Shown in pieces: positions 39,687 through 48,025 of a stretch of DNA of 49,456 nucleotides. Within the stretch, counting starts at the first letter, position 1, and each line of letters begins with the position of its first letter. The notes under the pieces were generated by a model that saw nothing but the letters and a program-made list of their open reading frames with translations, searched no databases and was not told where the DNA came from. Source of the DNA: Clostridia bacterium (lineage in GTDB: Bacteria; Bacillota; Clostridia; Christensenellales; Aristaeellaceae); NCBI GenBank assembly GCA_017938695.1, contig JAGBBA010000066.1:1-49456 (forward strand), in the 5' to 3' direction. The translations under genes and the position numbers were made by a program.

Positions 39687-41048
39687 TTATTTCAGTTCGT
39701 TCACCAGTTCCTTGAAGATGCGGCCCCGGGCCTCGTAATCCGCAAACATGTCAAAGGAGGCGCAGGCCGGGGACAAGAGCACGTTCCAGCCGTCGTCAGC
39801 CAGGGCGCGGCACTGGTCGATGGCATCCTTCAGCGTTTCCGCCCGGTGGATGCCCTTGAAGCCGCATTCCTCCAGCGTGCGCTGGATCTGATCCGCCGTC
39901 ACGCCGATGAGCACGGCCTCTTTGATATAGGGGGACGCCAGCATTTCCTTCACCAGGGGGGTGAAGTCGCAGTGCTTGTCGTAGCCGCCCAGGATGATGG
40001 CCGTGGGCCGCTGCATGGTCTGCACCGCCTTGATGGTGGAGTCCACGTTGGTGCCCTTGCTGTCGTTGATGTAGCGCACGCCCTCCAGTTCGCGCACGAA
40101 CTCGATGCGGTGCTCCACGCCCTTGAAGGTACGCAGGCTGTGGCGGATCACCGGCGCAGGCACGCCCATGGCCGTGGCCATGCAGGCTGCTGCCAGGGCG
40201 TTCTCCAGGTTGTGGGGGCCGGGGATTTTCACTTCCTCGGTGCCGCAAACAGGACGCTCCTGTCCCTTCCAGCGGACAACGATCTGCCCGTCGCGGACGA
40301 ACGCGCCATTCTCCACTTCCTTCAGCCGGGAGAAGAGCATTACCTGGTTCTTCACCTGCTTCACAAGGGGGGCAAGGGCCGGGTCGTCTGCGTTGAACAC
40401 GGCCACGTCGTCCGCCGTCTGGTTCTGGAACATCCGCATCTTCATGCGGGTGTATTCCTTCATGGTGCCATGGCGGTTCAGGTGGTCTTCGGTGATGTTC
40501 AGAAGGGCTGCCGCCTTGGGGTGGAAGTCCTCCGCCGTTTCCATCTGGAAGGAGGACACCTCGCACACGAACATGTCGTCCTTGCGGGCTTCCAGCGCAG
40601 CCTGGGAATAAGGATAGCCGATGTTGCCCACCACATGGGTCACCCGGCCTGCATTCTTGAAAATTTCGCCCAGCAGCGACACCGTGGTGGTTTTGCCGTT
40701 GGTGCCGGTCACCGCCACCATTTCGCCGGGTGCCAGCTGGTACGCCATTTCCAGTTCGCCCGTCACATGGATGCCCTTTTCCTTCGCCTGCACCACAAAG
40801 GGCGCGGTATCCGGAATGCCGGGGCTGATCACCAGCACGTCTGCGCCGTCCAGTGCCTGGGCGGCAGGCATGCCCAGCTTTTCTTCAATGGGCAGATGCG
40901 CCAAAGGAGCAAGGGCATCCCCCAGCTCCTCTTTGGTCTTGTTGTCGTTGATAACAACCTGTGCGCCGGCCTTGGCAAGCAGCTGCGCCGCAGCAATACC
41001 ACTGCGGGCCATGCCGACCACCAGGACCTTTTTGTTTGCATAATCCAT
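39687..41048 (-). CDS. murD: UDP-MurNAc-L-Ala:D-Glu ligase MurD
   Basis: Cytoplasmic Mur ligase of 453 residues adding D-glutamate to UDP-MurNAc-L-Ala. The N-terminal Rossmann part is KKVLVVGMARSGIAAAQLLA. The ATP P-loop VAVTGTNGKTTTVSLLG is near residue 110, then NITEDHLNRHGTM near residue 185 and YINDSKGTNVDSTIKAV near residue 320, the MurD-specific SKGTN motif. ATG 41048 follows GGAGGAAAC. An in-frame extension further upstream overlaps mraY and is rejected. It lies 29 bases after mraY. Confidence 0.97.
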   Translation of the reverse strand: MDYANKKVLVVGMARSGIAAAQLLAKAGAQVVINDNKTKEELGDALAPLAHLPIEEKLGMPAAQALDGADVLVISPGIPDTAPFVVQAKEKGIHVTGELEMAYQLAPGEMVAVTGTNGKTTTVSLLGEIFKNAGRVTHVVGNIGYPYSQAALEARKDDMFVCEVSSFQMETAEDFHPKAAALLNITEDHLNRHGTMKEYTRMKMRMFQNQTADDVAVFNADDPALAPLVKQVKNQVMLFSRLKEVENGAFVRDGQIVVRWKGQERPVCGTEEVKIPGPHNLENALAAACMATAMGVPAPVIRHSLRTFKGVEHRIEFVRELEGVRYINDSKGTNVDSTIKAVQTMQRPTAIILGGYDKHCDFTPLVKEMLASPYIKEAVLIGVTADQIQRTLEECGFKGIHRAETLKDAIDQCRALADDGWNVLLSPACASFDMFADYEARGRIFKELVNELK

Positions 41049-41077
41049 CGGAGTTTCCTCCTTGTTTGTTTTACCGT

Positions 41078-42118
41078 TTACACCAGCTTGAGGCCCGGCA
41101 GCGACCACAGGGCGATCAGCGACAGCACCGCCGTCACGATCACATACATGATCACGATCTTGTTCTCCGTCATGCCGCAAAGCTCAAAGTGGTGATGGAT
41201 GGGGGTCATCTTGAACAGACGGCGGGGCTCGCCGAAGATCTTGCGGGTAGCCTTGAAATAATACCGCTGGATGATCACGCTCACCGAGCTCATCACCATG
41301 GTGAAGGCGATCAAAAGCAGCAGGAAGGGCTGGCGCAGCAGCATGGCCATGCCCACTGTGGCACCGCCGATGAACATGGAGCCGGTATCGCCCATGAACA
41401 CCGTGGCCGGATGATGGTTGAACCGCAAAAAGCCGATGCACGCGCCCATCACAGCCAGGCCGAAGATGGACACGGACTGAAGCTCAGCCGCATAGCCGGG
41501 CTGGGTCTCCGCCACGGCCATGGTGAAGAAGAACGCCACCATCGCCCAGGCCCAGCTGCCCATGGCACCCACGCCGGAAAGCAGGCCGTCCAGGCCGTCC
41601 TGCAAATTCGCGCTGTTGACGATGAAGATGATCGTCAGGCTCAGCAGCGGAATGTAGAAGATGCCCAGATCCCACTCGATATTCACAAAGGGCACGATCA
41701 CCTTGCTGCCCACCTGGGGGTGGAAATAGCAGAAGGCGGCAAAGCCCACCGCCGTCAGCACCTGACCGGCGATCTTCTGCCAGGGGGTCAGGCCCAGGGA
41801 ACGCTTCTTGACCACCTTGATGTAGTCATCCGCAAAGCCCACCGCCATGGACAGGAGCGAGATGGCCAGCAGGGCCAGCATAAAGCCCACGCCGCCCTTA
41901 TAGTCGATCAGCAGCCCCACCAGCGAGGCCACCACCACGCCAAAGGCGGTCATCACGCCGCCCATGGTGGGCGTGCCCTGCTTTTGCTTGTGGCTCTGGG
42001 GGCCCAGCTCGTAGATCGTCTGGCCGAACTTCATTTTGCGAAGCACGGGAATCACCTTCGGCCCGGTGAGCAGCACCAGCACCGCAGCCAGAACAAGAGC
42101 AATCAACATCCTTAGCAT
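41078..42118 (-). CDS. mraY: Phospho-MurNAc-pentapeptide transferase MraY
   Basis: Integral membrane enzyme making lipid I from undecaprenyl phosphate, 346 residues with about ten spans. Motifs: KQGTPTMGG near residue 46, FADDYIKVVKKRSLGL near residue 95 with the Asp-Asp pair, NSANLQDGLDGL near residue 167, FMGDTGSMFIGG near residue 240 and MTPIHHHFEL near residue 306. The last carries the histidine triad. AGGAGGT lies about 11 bases before the ATG. It directly follows murE; the expected murF between them is absent. Confidence 0.97.
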   Translation of the reverse strand: MLRMLIALVLAAVLVLLTGPKVIPVLRKMKFGQTIYELGPQSHKQKQGTPTMGGVMTAFGVVVASLVGLLIDYKGGVGFMLALLAISLLSMAVGFADDYIKVVKKRSLGLTPWQKIAGQVLTAVGFAAFCYFHPQVGSKVIVPFVNIEWDLGIFYIPLLSLTIIFIVNSANLQDGLDGLLSGVGAMGSWAWAMVAFFFTMAVAETQPGYAAELQSVSIFGLAVMGACIGFLRFNHHPATVFMGDTGSMFIGGATVGMAMLLRQPFLLLLIAFTMVMSSVSVIIQRYYFKATRKIFGEPRRLFKMTPIHHHFELCGMTENKIVIMYVIVTAVLSLIALWSLPGLKLV

Positions 42119-42149
42119 AACAGGTCGTACCTCCTGCAGTCAGCGTGTA

Positions 42150-43613
42150 TCAATCCTTGGCGCGAAGCTCTTCCAGCAGTTCCTGCACAACCACCTTCTC
42201 ATCGAAGGGGTTCTTCACGCCGTTGATCTCCTGATAGGTTTCGTGGCCCTTGCCGGCCAGCACGATGATATCGCCTTCCTCCGCCGTTTCCAGGGCATAG
42301 CGGATGGCCTCACGCCGGTTTTCGATCACCACATACTGGCCGCCGGTGGGCTTGATGCCCTCCTCGATGGCTGCCAGGATCTTCATGGGGTCTTCCGTGC
42401 GGGGGTTGTCGGAGGTCAGGATGGACAGGTCGGCCAGCTTGCCGCCGATCTCGCCCATCATGGGACGCTTGCCGCGGTCGCGGTCGCCGCCGCAACCGAA
42501 CAGGGCGATCACCCGTGCCTTGGCAAACTGGCGCACCGTGGTCAGGATGTTCTCCAGGGCGTCCGGTACATGGGAGTAGTCCAGAATCACGCGATAGGGC
42601 GTGTTGGTGGGCAGCATTTCAATGCGGCCGGGCACAGAGGGCATGCTCTCCAGGCCGGACTTGATGTTCTCAGCAGACACGCCCAGGATCATGGCACAGC
42701 TGGCAGCAGCCATGGCGTTGTACACATTGAACATGCCCGTCATCATCAGGTTGATCTCAATGTTGTGCATGCCCTGCAGCTGAAGCTCGAAGCTCACGCC
42801 GTCCTCGGTGATCTCAATATTCCGGGCAAACAGGTCGGCATTGGCGCAGATGCCGTAGGTGAGATGAGGAATTTCCAGCGCAGCCAGCACGCCCTCGGAG
42901 GTCTCCTCGTCCACATTGATGGCGGCGTTGCGCACCATGCCGGAGGTGAAGAACTTCTTCTTGGTCTCGAAGTAGTTCTCCATGGTGTGGAAATAATCCA
43001 GGTGGTCCTGGCTCAGATTGGTGTAGCAGCCCACCTCGAAGGTCAGGCCGTCCAGGCGGTGCATGTCGATGGCGTGGGCAGAAACCTCCATGGTCACGAT
43101 CTCCACGCCCTCGTCGGCCATCATGCGCAGGGTGCGCTGCAGGTCGATGGGGTCGGGGGTGGTCAGGCTGCTCTTGAGCAGCTTGTCGCCGATCATGTTG
43201 CCCGTGGTGCCGATCAGGCCGCACTTGTGGCCCGCCTTTTCCAGAATGGCCTTGAGCAGATAGGTGGACGTGGTTTTGCCCTTGGTGCCGGTGATGCCCA
43301 CCAGCTTCATGCCCCTGGCCGGGTGGCCGTAGAACGCCGCCGCCATGCGAGACATGGCCGCGCGGCCGTTGCTCACGCGGATCTGAGGCACGTCAATGTC
43401 CAGATACCGCTCCACCACCAGGGCCGTACATCCGTTTTCGATGGCCTGGGGCGCAAAATTGTGCGCATCAAAGCGTGCACCTGAAATGCAGAAGAACAGG
43501 CCCTGCTGGACCTTCTCCCGGCTGTTGCTGGTCACGGCATCAACGGACTGATCCAGATCGCCGCGGGTATCCAGCAGATAGGGCATATCCACAATGAGCT
43601 CACGAAGTTTCAT
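42150..43613 (-). CDS. murE: UDP-MurNAc-L-Ala-D-Glu:meso-DAP ligase MurE
   Basis: Mur ligase of 487 residues adding the third amino acid. VGITGTKGKTTSTYLLKAIL near residue 105 is the ATP loop, then TTPDPIDLQRTL near residue 150 and ILDYSHVPDALENIL near residue 338. The specificity motif TSDNPRTEDP near residue 400 carries DNPR, the signature for meso-diaminopimelate rather than lysine. So the wall is most likely DAP-type. It is flanked by the PBP2B gene upstream and mraY downstream. Confidence 0.97.
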   Translation of the reverse strand: MKLRELIVDMPYLLDTRGDLDQSVDAVTSNSREKVQQGLFFCISGARFDAHNFAPQAIENGCTALVVERYLDIDVPQIRVSNGRAAMSRMAAAFYGHPARGMKLVGITGTKGKTTSTYLLKAILEKAGHKCGLIGTTGNMIGDKLLKSSLTTPDPIDLQRTLRMMADEGVEIVTMEVSAHAIDMHRLDGLTFEVGCYTNLSQDHLDYFHTMENYFETKKKFFTSGMVRNAAINVDEETSEGVLAALEIPHLTYGICANADLFARNIEITEDGVSFELQLQGMHNIEINLMMTGMFNVYNAMAAASCAMILGVSAENIKSGLESMPSVPGRIEMLPTNTPYRVILDYSHVPDALENILTTVRQFAKARVIALFGCGGDRDRGKRPMMGEIGGKLADLSILTSDNPRTEDPMKILAAIEEGIKPTGGQYVVIENRREAIRYALETAEEGDIIVLAGKGHETYQEINGVKNPFDEKVVVQELLEELRAKD

Positions 43614-43625
43614 ACGCAGGTCTCC

Positions 43626-45743
43626 TTATTGATCCGCATAGCCCAGGGTGATGGTCACCGCTGTTCCGGGCGGAACGTACTCCCCCGCTGCCGGGGTTTG
43701 CCGGATGCACAAACCTGTGCCCTCCAGCTGCAATGTCAAGCCGCGCATCCGGGCAATGCGAGCGCAGTCCAGGTCGCTCATACCCGAGAAGTCCGGCATC
43801 AGTATCAGTGTTTCCGGCGTCACATCGTTGGATGCAGCCGTGTAGGCCATCACATGGCCACCGGGAGGCAGTGTGCCGCCCGCTGGGGGAAGCTGGTCGA
43901 GGACATTTTGTCCTGCGCCGTCGTCCAGCAGTTCTAATCCCACCTCTGCAAGTGTACGCCTTGCAAGCGAAATCGTCAAGCCCGTTATGTCAGGAACCAC
44001 TACATTTGGTATATTTTCGTCCGCATAGGGCTTTATCTGCAGGTATTGGAGCGTATCCTCCAAAACCTGACGGGCAAAGGGCGCGGCGGTGGTTCCGCCG
44101 TAGTCCACAGGGACATGCGCCTCGTTGACGATCACCAGAATGGACACCAGGGGATCATTGGCCGGTGCAAAGCCGTAGAAGGAGCCGATGTGCACATCGC
44201 TGACGATGCGCCCCTCCTTGTACACCTGGGCCGTGCCTGTTTTGCCGCCGATGCGGTAACCGGCGATTTTGGCATTCTTGCCGCCGCCCTCCGCCACCAC
44301 GTTTTCCAGCAGGCCGCGCAGGGTCTCGCTGGTTTCCGGCCTGATGGGCGTGGACACCACCGTGGGGTTGAACCGCTGCAGCACATCCCCGGCGGTGGAC
44401 TGGATCTCGCTGACCAGGTAGGGCTTCATCAGCTTACCGCCGTTGATGGCCGCGTTGGCCGCCATCATCAGCTGCACCGGCGTCACCGCCACCGATTGCC
44501 CAAACCCGATGCGGGCCAGGTCCACATTCTTCACATACCGGCTGCCGATCAGGATGCCCGCGCTTTCGCCCGGCAGGTCAATGCCCGTGCGTTTGCCCAG
44601 GCCAAAGGCACTCAGGTAGCGGTAGAAGGTATCCGTGCCCATGCGCAGGGCCAGCTCTACAAACACGGGGTTGCAGCTGTTCATCAGGCCTTCCGCCATG
44701 GTTTCAGCCCCGTGGGCCGCACCCCAGCAGCGGATGGTATCCCCGTCCACCTTCACCTTGGCTGAGCAGTAGAACTGATCCTCCGGGTTGGTCACGCCGC
44801 TGTCCAGGGCGGCTGCGGCCGTCAGGATCTTGAAGGTGGAGCCCGGCTCGTACACGTCGGAGATGGCGGTGATGCGCATCAGCTCGGTCAGTTGGGCCAC
44901 ATCGTCCCGGGGCGGCTCGTTGGGGTCGTAGTCCGGCTTCATGCACATGGCCAGGATGCCGCCGGTGCGCACGTCGCTCACCAGGCAGGTCACCGAGGCA
45001 GCCTGGTTCACCTCCAGGCATTCGCGCATGGCCTTGTCAGCAATTTGCTGAATGGTGGAATCAATGGTCAGCTTCAGGGTATTGCCCTGCTGAGCAGGCA
45101 CATACCAGCTTTCGCTGCCGGCCAGCACCCGGTTCCGGGCGTCCACCTGGCGCAGATAGCTGCCCTCCTGCCCCGCCAGCACGGATTCATACTGGGTCTC
45201 CAGGCCACTCTGGCCCAAGCTGTCCACATTGGTCAGCCCCAGCACCTGGGACAGCATCTGTCCGTATGGGTACCAGCGGCGCGCATCCTCGTCAAAGGTG
45301 ATGGCCGCCAGCCCGGCTTTGGGATCAGCTTCCTTCTTCAGCTTGCGGATGGCATCCACGGTTTCCCGCGTCACCTGCCGTTTGAGGATCACCGAGCCCT
45401 TGGTCTTATCAGAAAGTTTCTTTTTCGCGCTCTCCCTCGACAGCGGGAGCACATCCTCCAGCGTATCAAGGAAGAGGTCTTCATCCTTCACCAGCCGTGG
45501 ATCAGCGCACACCATGTAGGATGTGGCACTCAGTGCCAGCACGTTGTTGTTTCTGTCGGTGATGGTGCCGCGCCTTGCGGTCACGATCCCCTCTTTCGTC
45601 CACTGGCTCACACCGCGCCGGGTGAGTTCATCTGCATCCAGTACCGTCAACTGCCAAAGACGGCCAACCACCAGGAGGAACAATGCTCCCAGGATGACCG
45701 TCATCAGCAGCATTCTTTTGCGCACCTGCAATTCTGGATGCAT
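43626..45743 (-). CDS. ftsI: Septal penicillin-binding protein (PBP2B/SpoVD type) with two PASTA domains
   Basis: Class B transpeptidase of 705 residues cross-linking septal or spore-cortex peptidoglycan with FtsW/SpoVE. An N-terminal anchor (about 12-30) is followed by the dimerisation region, then the active site: STFK near residue 301, SCN near residue 354 and KTG near residue 499. From about residue 575 two PASTA modules follow (NVVVPDITGLTISLARRTL and MPDFSGMSDLDCARIARM). Two PASTA domains point to PBP2B, while SpoVD has one. Only one such gene is present, so it may cover both roles. Ribosome site GGAGG. Confidence 0.94.
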   Translation of the reverse strand: MHPELQVRKRMLLMTVILGALFLLVVGRLWQLTVLDADELTRRGVSQWTKEGIVTARRGTITDRNNNVLALSATSYMVCADPRLVKDEDLFLDTLEDVLPLSRESAKKKLSDKTKGSVILKRQVTRETVDAIRKLKKEADPKAGLAAITFDEDARRWYPYGQMLSQVLGLTNVDSLGQSGLETQYESVLAGQEGSYLRQVDARNRVLAGSESWYVPAQQGNTLKLTIDSTIQQIADKAMRECLEVNQAASVTCLVSDVRTGGILAMCMKPDYDPNEPPRDDVAQLTELMRITAISDVYEPGSTFKILTAAAALDSGVTNPEDQFYCSAKVKVDGDTIRCWGAAHGAETMAEGLMNSCNPVFVELALRMGTDTFYRYLSAFGLGKRTGIDLPGESAGILIGSRYVKNVDLARIGFGQSVAVTPVQLMMAANAAINGGKLMKPYLVSEIQSTAGDVLQRFNPTVVSTPIRPETSETLRGLLENVVAEGGGKNAKIAGYRIGGKTGTAQVYKEGRIVSDVHIGSFYGFAPANDPLVSILVIVNEAHVPVDYGGTTAAPFARQVLEDTLQYLQIKPYADENIPNVVVPDITGLTISLARRTLAEVGLELLDDGAGQNVLDQLPPAGGTLPPGGHVMAYTAASNDVTPETLILMPDFSGMSDLDCARIARMRGLTLQLEGTGLCIRQTPAAGEYVPPGTAVTITLGYADQ

Positions 45744-45792
45744 CCTTCATGCCTCCGGCTGCGCAAATATTCCAAAATGGGAGACCGATCGC

Positions 45793-46401
45793 TCAATCTC
45801 CCAGGATGGTCGCCAAGTATTCGCTGGTCAGGGTGGCCGTTGCATTGGGCCAGGTCATGTAGGCCGATTCCGGTGCGCTGAGGTAGATCACGTCCACGCC
45901 TTTAGCGGAGATCATGCCCATCTGCACGGCCTCGTAGCCCACATTCACTTCAGAGGCACTCACGGCCAGCTGGGTTTCCAGGCCCTCGTTCACCAGGCCG
46001 ATCTCTTCGATGCGGCTCTCCATGGCACTGACCTGCTTGCTCACCTCGATCACATGGCTGCGGTCCACCAGGCAAGCCACGCCCAGGATCACAATGATGC
46101 ACACCAGTGCCAGGCAGGCTGCCGGGCCGCTGATGCCGTCGCGGCTCACCGGAAACACGCGCCCGGTATCATAGTTGCCCACCGCAGGATGGTACTTATC
46201 GCTGCGACGCTGGCGGCGGCGTTCCACACCCATGGTGTTGGCATCGTAAATGGAGGCTTCCTCCATAAAGGGCAACTGTACGCTGCTGGTCATGCGCTCG
46301 CTGCGGATATTCCGGGCAGACACCTTGCCGTAATCGCCGGGCTTGAAGCCTTCGCCGACAAAGCGCGCCTTTCTTTTGAAGACACGAGGGACGAGCAACA
46401 T
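45793..46401 (-). CDS. ftsL: Probable cell division protein FtsL with long cytoplasmic N-terminus
   Basis: A 202-residue bitopic protein in the ftsL position between mraZ and the septal PBP. About 90 charged cytoplasmic residues (with VERRRQRRSDKY) precede one membrane span at about 92-112. A heptad-like segment follows (VIEVSKQVSAMESRIEEIGL) and then a tail of 60 residues. FtsL sequences are too variable to prove this directly; the call rests on topology, coiled coil and place. Typical FtsL has about 110-130 residues. AAGGAGTG precedes ATG 46401. The usual rsmH gene between mraZ and ftsL is missing; the gap is 38 bases. Confidence 0.8.
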   Translation of the reverse strand: MLLVPRVFKRKARFVGEGFKPGDYGKVSARNIRSERMTSSVQLPFMEEASIYDANTMGVERRRQRRSDKYHPAVGNYDTGRVFPVSRDGISGPAACLALVCIIVILGVACLVDRSHVIEVSKQVSAMESRIEEIGLVNEGLETQLAVSASEVNVGYEAVQMGMISAKGVDVIYLSAPESAYMTWPNATATLTSEYLATILGD

Positions 46402-46439
46402 ACTATATTCACTCCTTACGGCTCAAAGAACGGATGGAT

Positions 46440-46994
46440 TTACACTTCCAGGGAATTGATATCGTCCAGGATGCCAGGCAGGTCTTCCATGAACTGCTTG
46501 AACTGCTCGTCCGCGCTGATATGGGCCACCACGCGCACATGGTCATTGGCACCGGTGATGTCCACATCCTTCTCATCCTCCAGGATGCAGGAGCGGATCT
46601 TGGCCGGTAGCAGCACGCGGCCCTGGTTGTCGCATTCCTGGCCGCGGAAGCTCAGCGCATCCAACTGCTCCAGGTAACGCTTGAGGGAGCTGTTCATCTT
46701 TCCCAACTTGTCATAGCGGTCACGCATGCGCGCCCACATCAGGTTGGGGTAAAGGGCGATGGACTTGAAATCGTAGGAAGGGGCAATGCAGAAGGTGTCG
46801 CCCAGGTTTTCGCGGAACACCTGGGGCACCACCAGGCGACCCTTGGCGTCCAGCGAATGGGAGAAGGAGCCGATAAACGTGCGGCTGTACTTCTCCAGCA
46901 GGCGTTGATCCTCGTCAGAAACGGGTTCACAAGAAGCGGCGGCAGCCAGTGCCTCTTCCGGCACGACGACCTGGTCTTTTTCGTTTGCCACCAC
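46440..46994 (-). CDS. mraZ: Transcriptional regulator MraZ with N-terminal extension
   Basis: Ring-forming AbrB-fold DNA-binding repressor that controls the dcw operon. Two SpoVT/AbrB-like repeats are clear: SHSLDAKGRLVVPQVFRENL near residue 45 and CDNQGRVLLPAKIRS near residue 124. The 184 residues exceed the usual 143 or so because of about 38 extra N-terminal residues (acidic, Ala-rich). The start is taken as GTG 46994 after AAGGTGG; a second GTG follows at once. No ATG lies closer to the domain, so the extension is probably real. The operator-like repeats directly upstream support autoregulation. Confidence 0.92.
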   Translation of the reverse strand: MVANEKDQVVVPEEALAAAASCEPVSDEDQRLLEKYSRTFIGSFSHSLDAKGRLVVPQVFRENLGDTFCIAPSYDFKSIALYPNLMWARMRDRYDKLGKMNSSLKRYLEQLDALSFRGQECDNQGRVLLPAKIRSCILEDEKDVDITGANDHVRVVAHISADEQFKQFMEDLPGILDDINSLEV

Positions 46995-47034
46995 TTCTCA
47001 CCACCTTACTACCCTTTTTCTACCCGTTGCCACC
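46987..47034 (-). promoter_or_regulatory. Phased MraZ-type operator repeats
   Basis: On the minus strand GGTGGC (47034), GGTAGA (47024), GGTAGT (47013), GGTGAG (47002) and GGTGGC (46992) start 10, 11, 11 and 10 bases apart, beginning just after the -10 box. MraZ is known to bind direct G-rich repeats at about one helical turn spacing upstream of its own gene. The last repeats overlap the ribosome site and first codons. Confidence 0.65.
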
Positions 47035-47063
47035 ATTATATCCCACCTTTTTGGATGTTGCAA
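47035..47063 (-). promoter_or_regulatory. Promoter of the mraZ-dcw operon
   Basis: Minus strand: TTGCAA (47063-47058), 17-base spacer, TATAAT (47040-47035). Confidence 0.85.
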
Positions 47064-47197
47064 GAGCGTGAACAGGTTTCTTTCACGTTTTCCACTCATT
47101 TACATGTTTCCATATTTTAATACTTTTGTAATATAACAGAAATATTATTGTTTATCTTTTGTGGTCTGGTGTTCGCATGCGCCCATATTTTGTGTGC

Positions 47198-47233
47198 AAA
47201 AAAAGCGTCCGGCTCAACTCCGGACGCTTTTTC
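47198..47233. terminator. Bidirectional terminator
   Basis: AAAAGCGTCCGG/CCGGACGCTTTT stem with A and T runs on both sides. It closes the metallophosphoesterase operon (minus strand). The AT-rich stretch at 47064-47197 holds nothing else that I can name. Confidence 0.92.
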
Positions 47234-47291
47234 CAGTTTTATGAAGTTCTTGACGCTATTTTTGTAACAAAGAAATAAGATTTTGTTAGAA

Positions 47292-47999
47292 TTATTTTTT
47301 TGCCAGTTCGATCTCCGCCAGGCGGAAATCCAGCCCGTCGCAGCTGACAAGCTCATACCGGATGCCCCGATGCTCCCCGCGGAAGCCCACCCGCAGGCCT
47401 GCGCCGTGCAGATGGCCGTACACCACCACATCCACCGGATACTTCTCCAGCAGGGCGGTGAACTCGGTATCGCGCTCCAGATCGTACAGCGGCGGATAGT
47501 GCATCATCACCACCAGAGGCTTGTCGCCCTTCAGCTTCATGCCGGCCTGCAGGGCCATCTCCATCCGCATCAGCTCGCGGTTGTAGATCTTCACGTCCTC
47601 CTGGGGCAGCGGCGTGTCCTTGGTGGGAATGGTCCAGCCCCGGGTGCCGCACACCACTGCGCAGCCCGCATCCACCGCGTTGTGCTGGATGGCCTCCATG
47701 CCCTGGGGCAGCGCGCTTTTCACTTGGGAGAGCGTGTTCCACCAGTAATCATGGTTGCCCTTCATGATGATCTTCCGCCCCGGCAATGCGCCGATGGCCA
47801 GCAGGTCGGGCTTAGCGTCATCCAGCTGCATGGCCCAGGAGATATCTCCCGGGATCAGCACCACGTCCTCCTCTGCAACGCGCTCACGCCAGTCCTGGCT
47901 GATGCGCTCGAAGTGGCCGTTCCAGTGCTCGCCGAACACATTCATGGGCTTGTCATCGCCGCCGGGCAGATGCAGGTCACCGATGGCAAACAGTTTCAT
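47292..47999 (-). CDS. Metallophosphoesterase
   Basis: Calcineurin-like phosphoesterase of 235 residues. All five metal-binding blocks are visible: FAIGDLHLPGG near residue 4, LIPGDISWAMQ near residue 48, IMKGNHDYWWN near residue 77, VVMMHYPPLYD near residue 163 and VVYGHLHGAG near residue 193. The two-metal centre is therefore complete. The substrate is unknown; relatives act on nucleotides, lipids or proteins. GAAGGGG precedes the ATG. It follows the zinc-ribbon gene by 26 bases and shares its transcript. Confidence 0.9.
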   Translation of the reverse strand: MKLFAIGDLHLPGGDDKPMNVFGEHWNGHFERISQDWRERVAEEDVVLIPGDISWAMQLDDAKPDLLAIGALPGRKIIMKGNHDYWWNTLSQVKSALPQGMEAIQHNAVDAGCAVVCGTRGWTIPTKDTPLPQEDVKIYNRELMRMEMALQAGMKLKGDKPLVVMMHYPPLYDLERDTEFTALLEKYPVDVVVYGHLHGAGLRVGFRGEHRGIRYELVSCDGLDFRLAEIELAKK

Positions 48000-48025
48000 G
48001 CGTTACCCCTTCTCGGGCTCGCCGC

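Noticed and set aside
47160-47235. A tRNA-like structure near the dcw promoter
   Set aside because: The only stable stem is the 12-bp terminator; no cloverleaf arms or T-loop motif are present.
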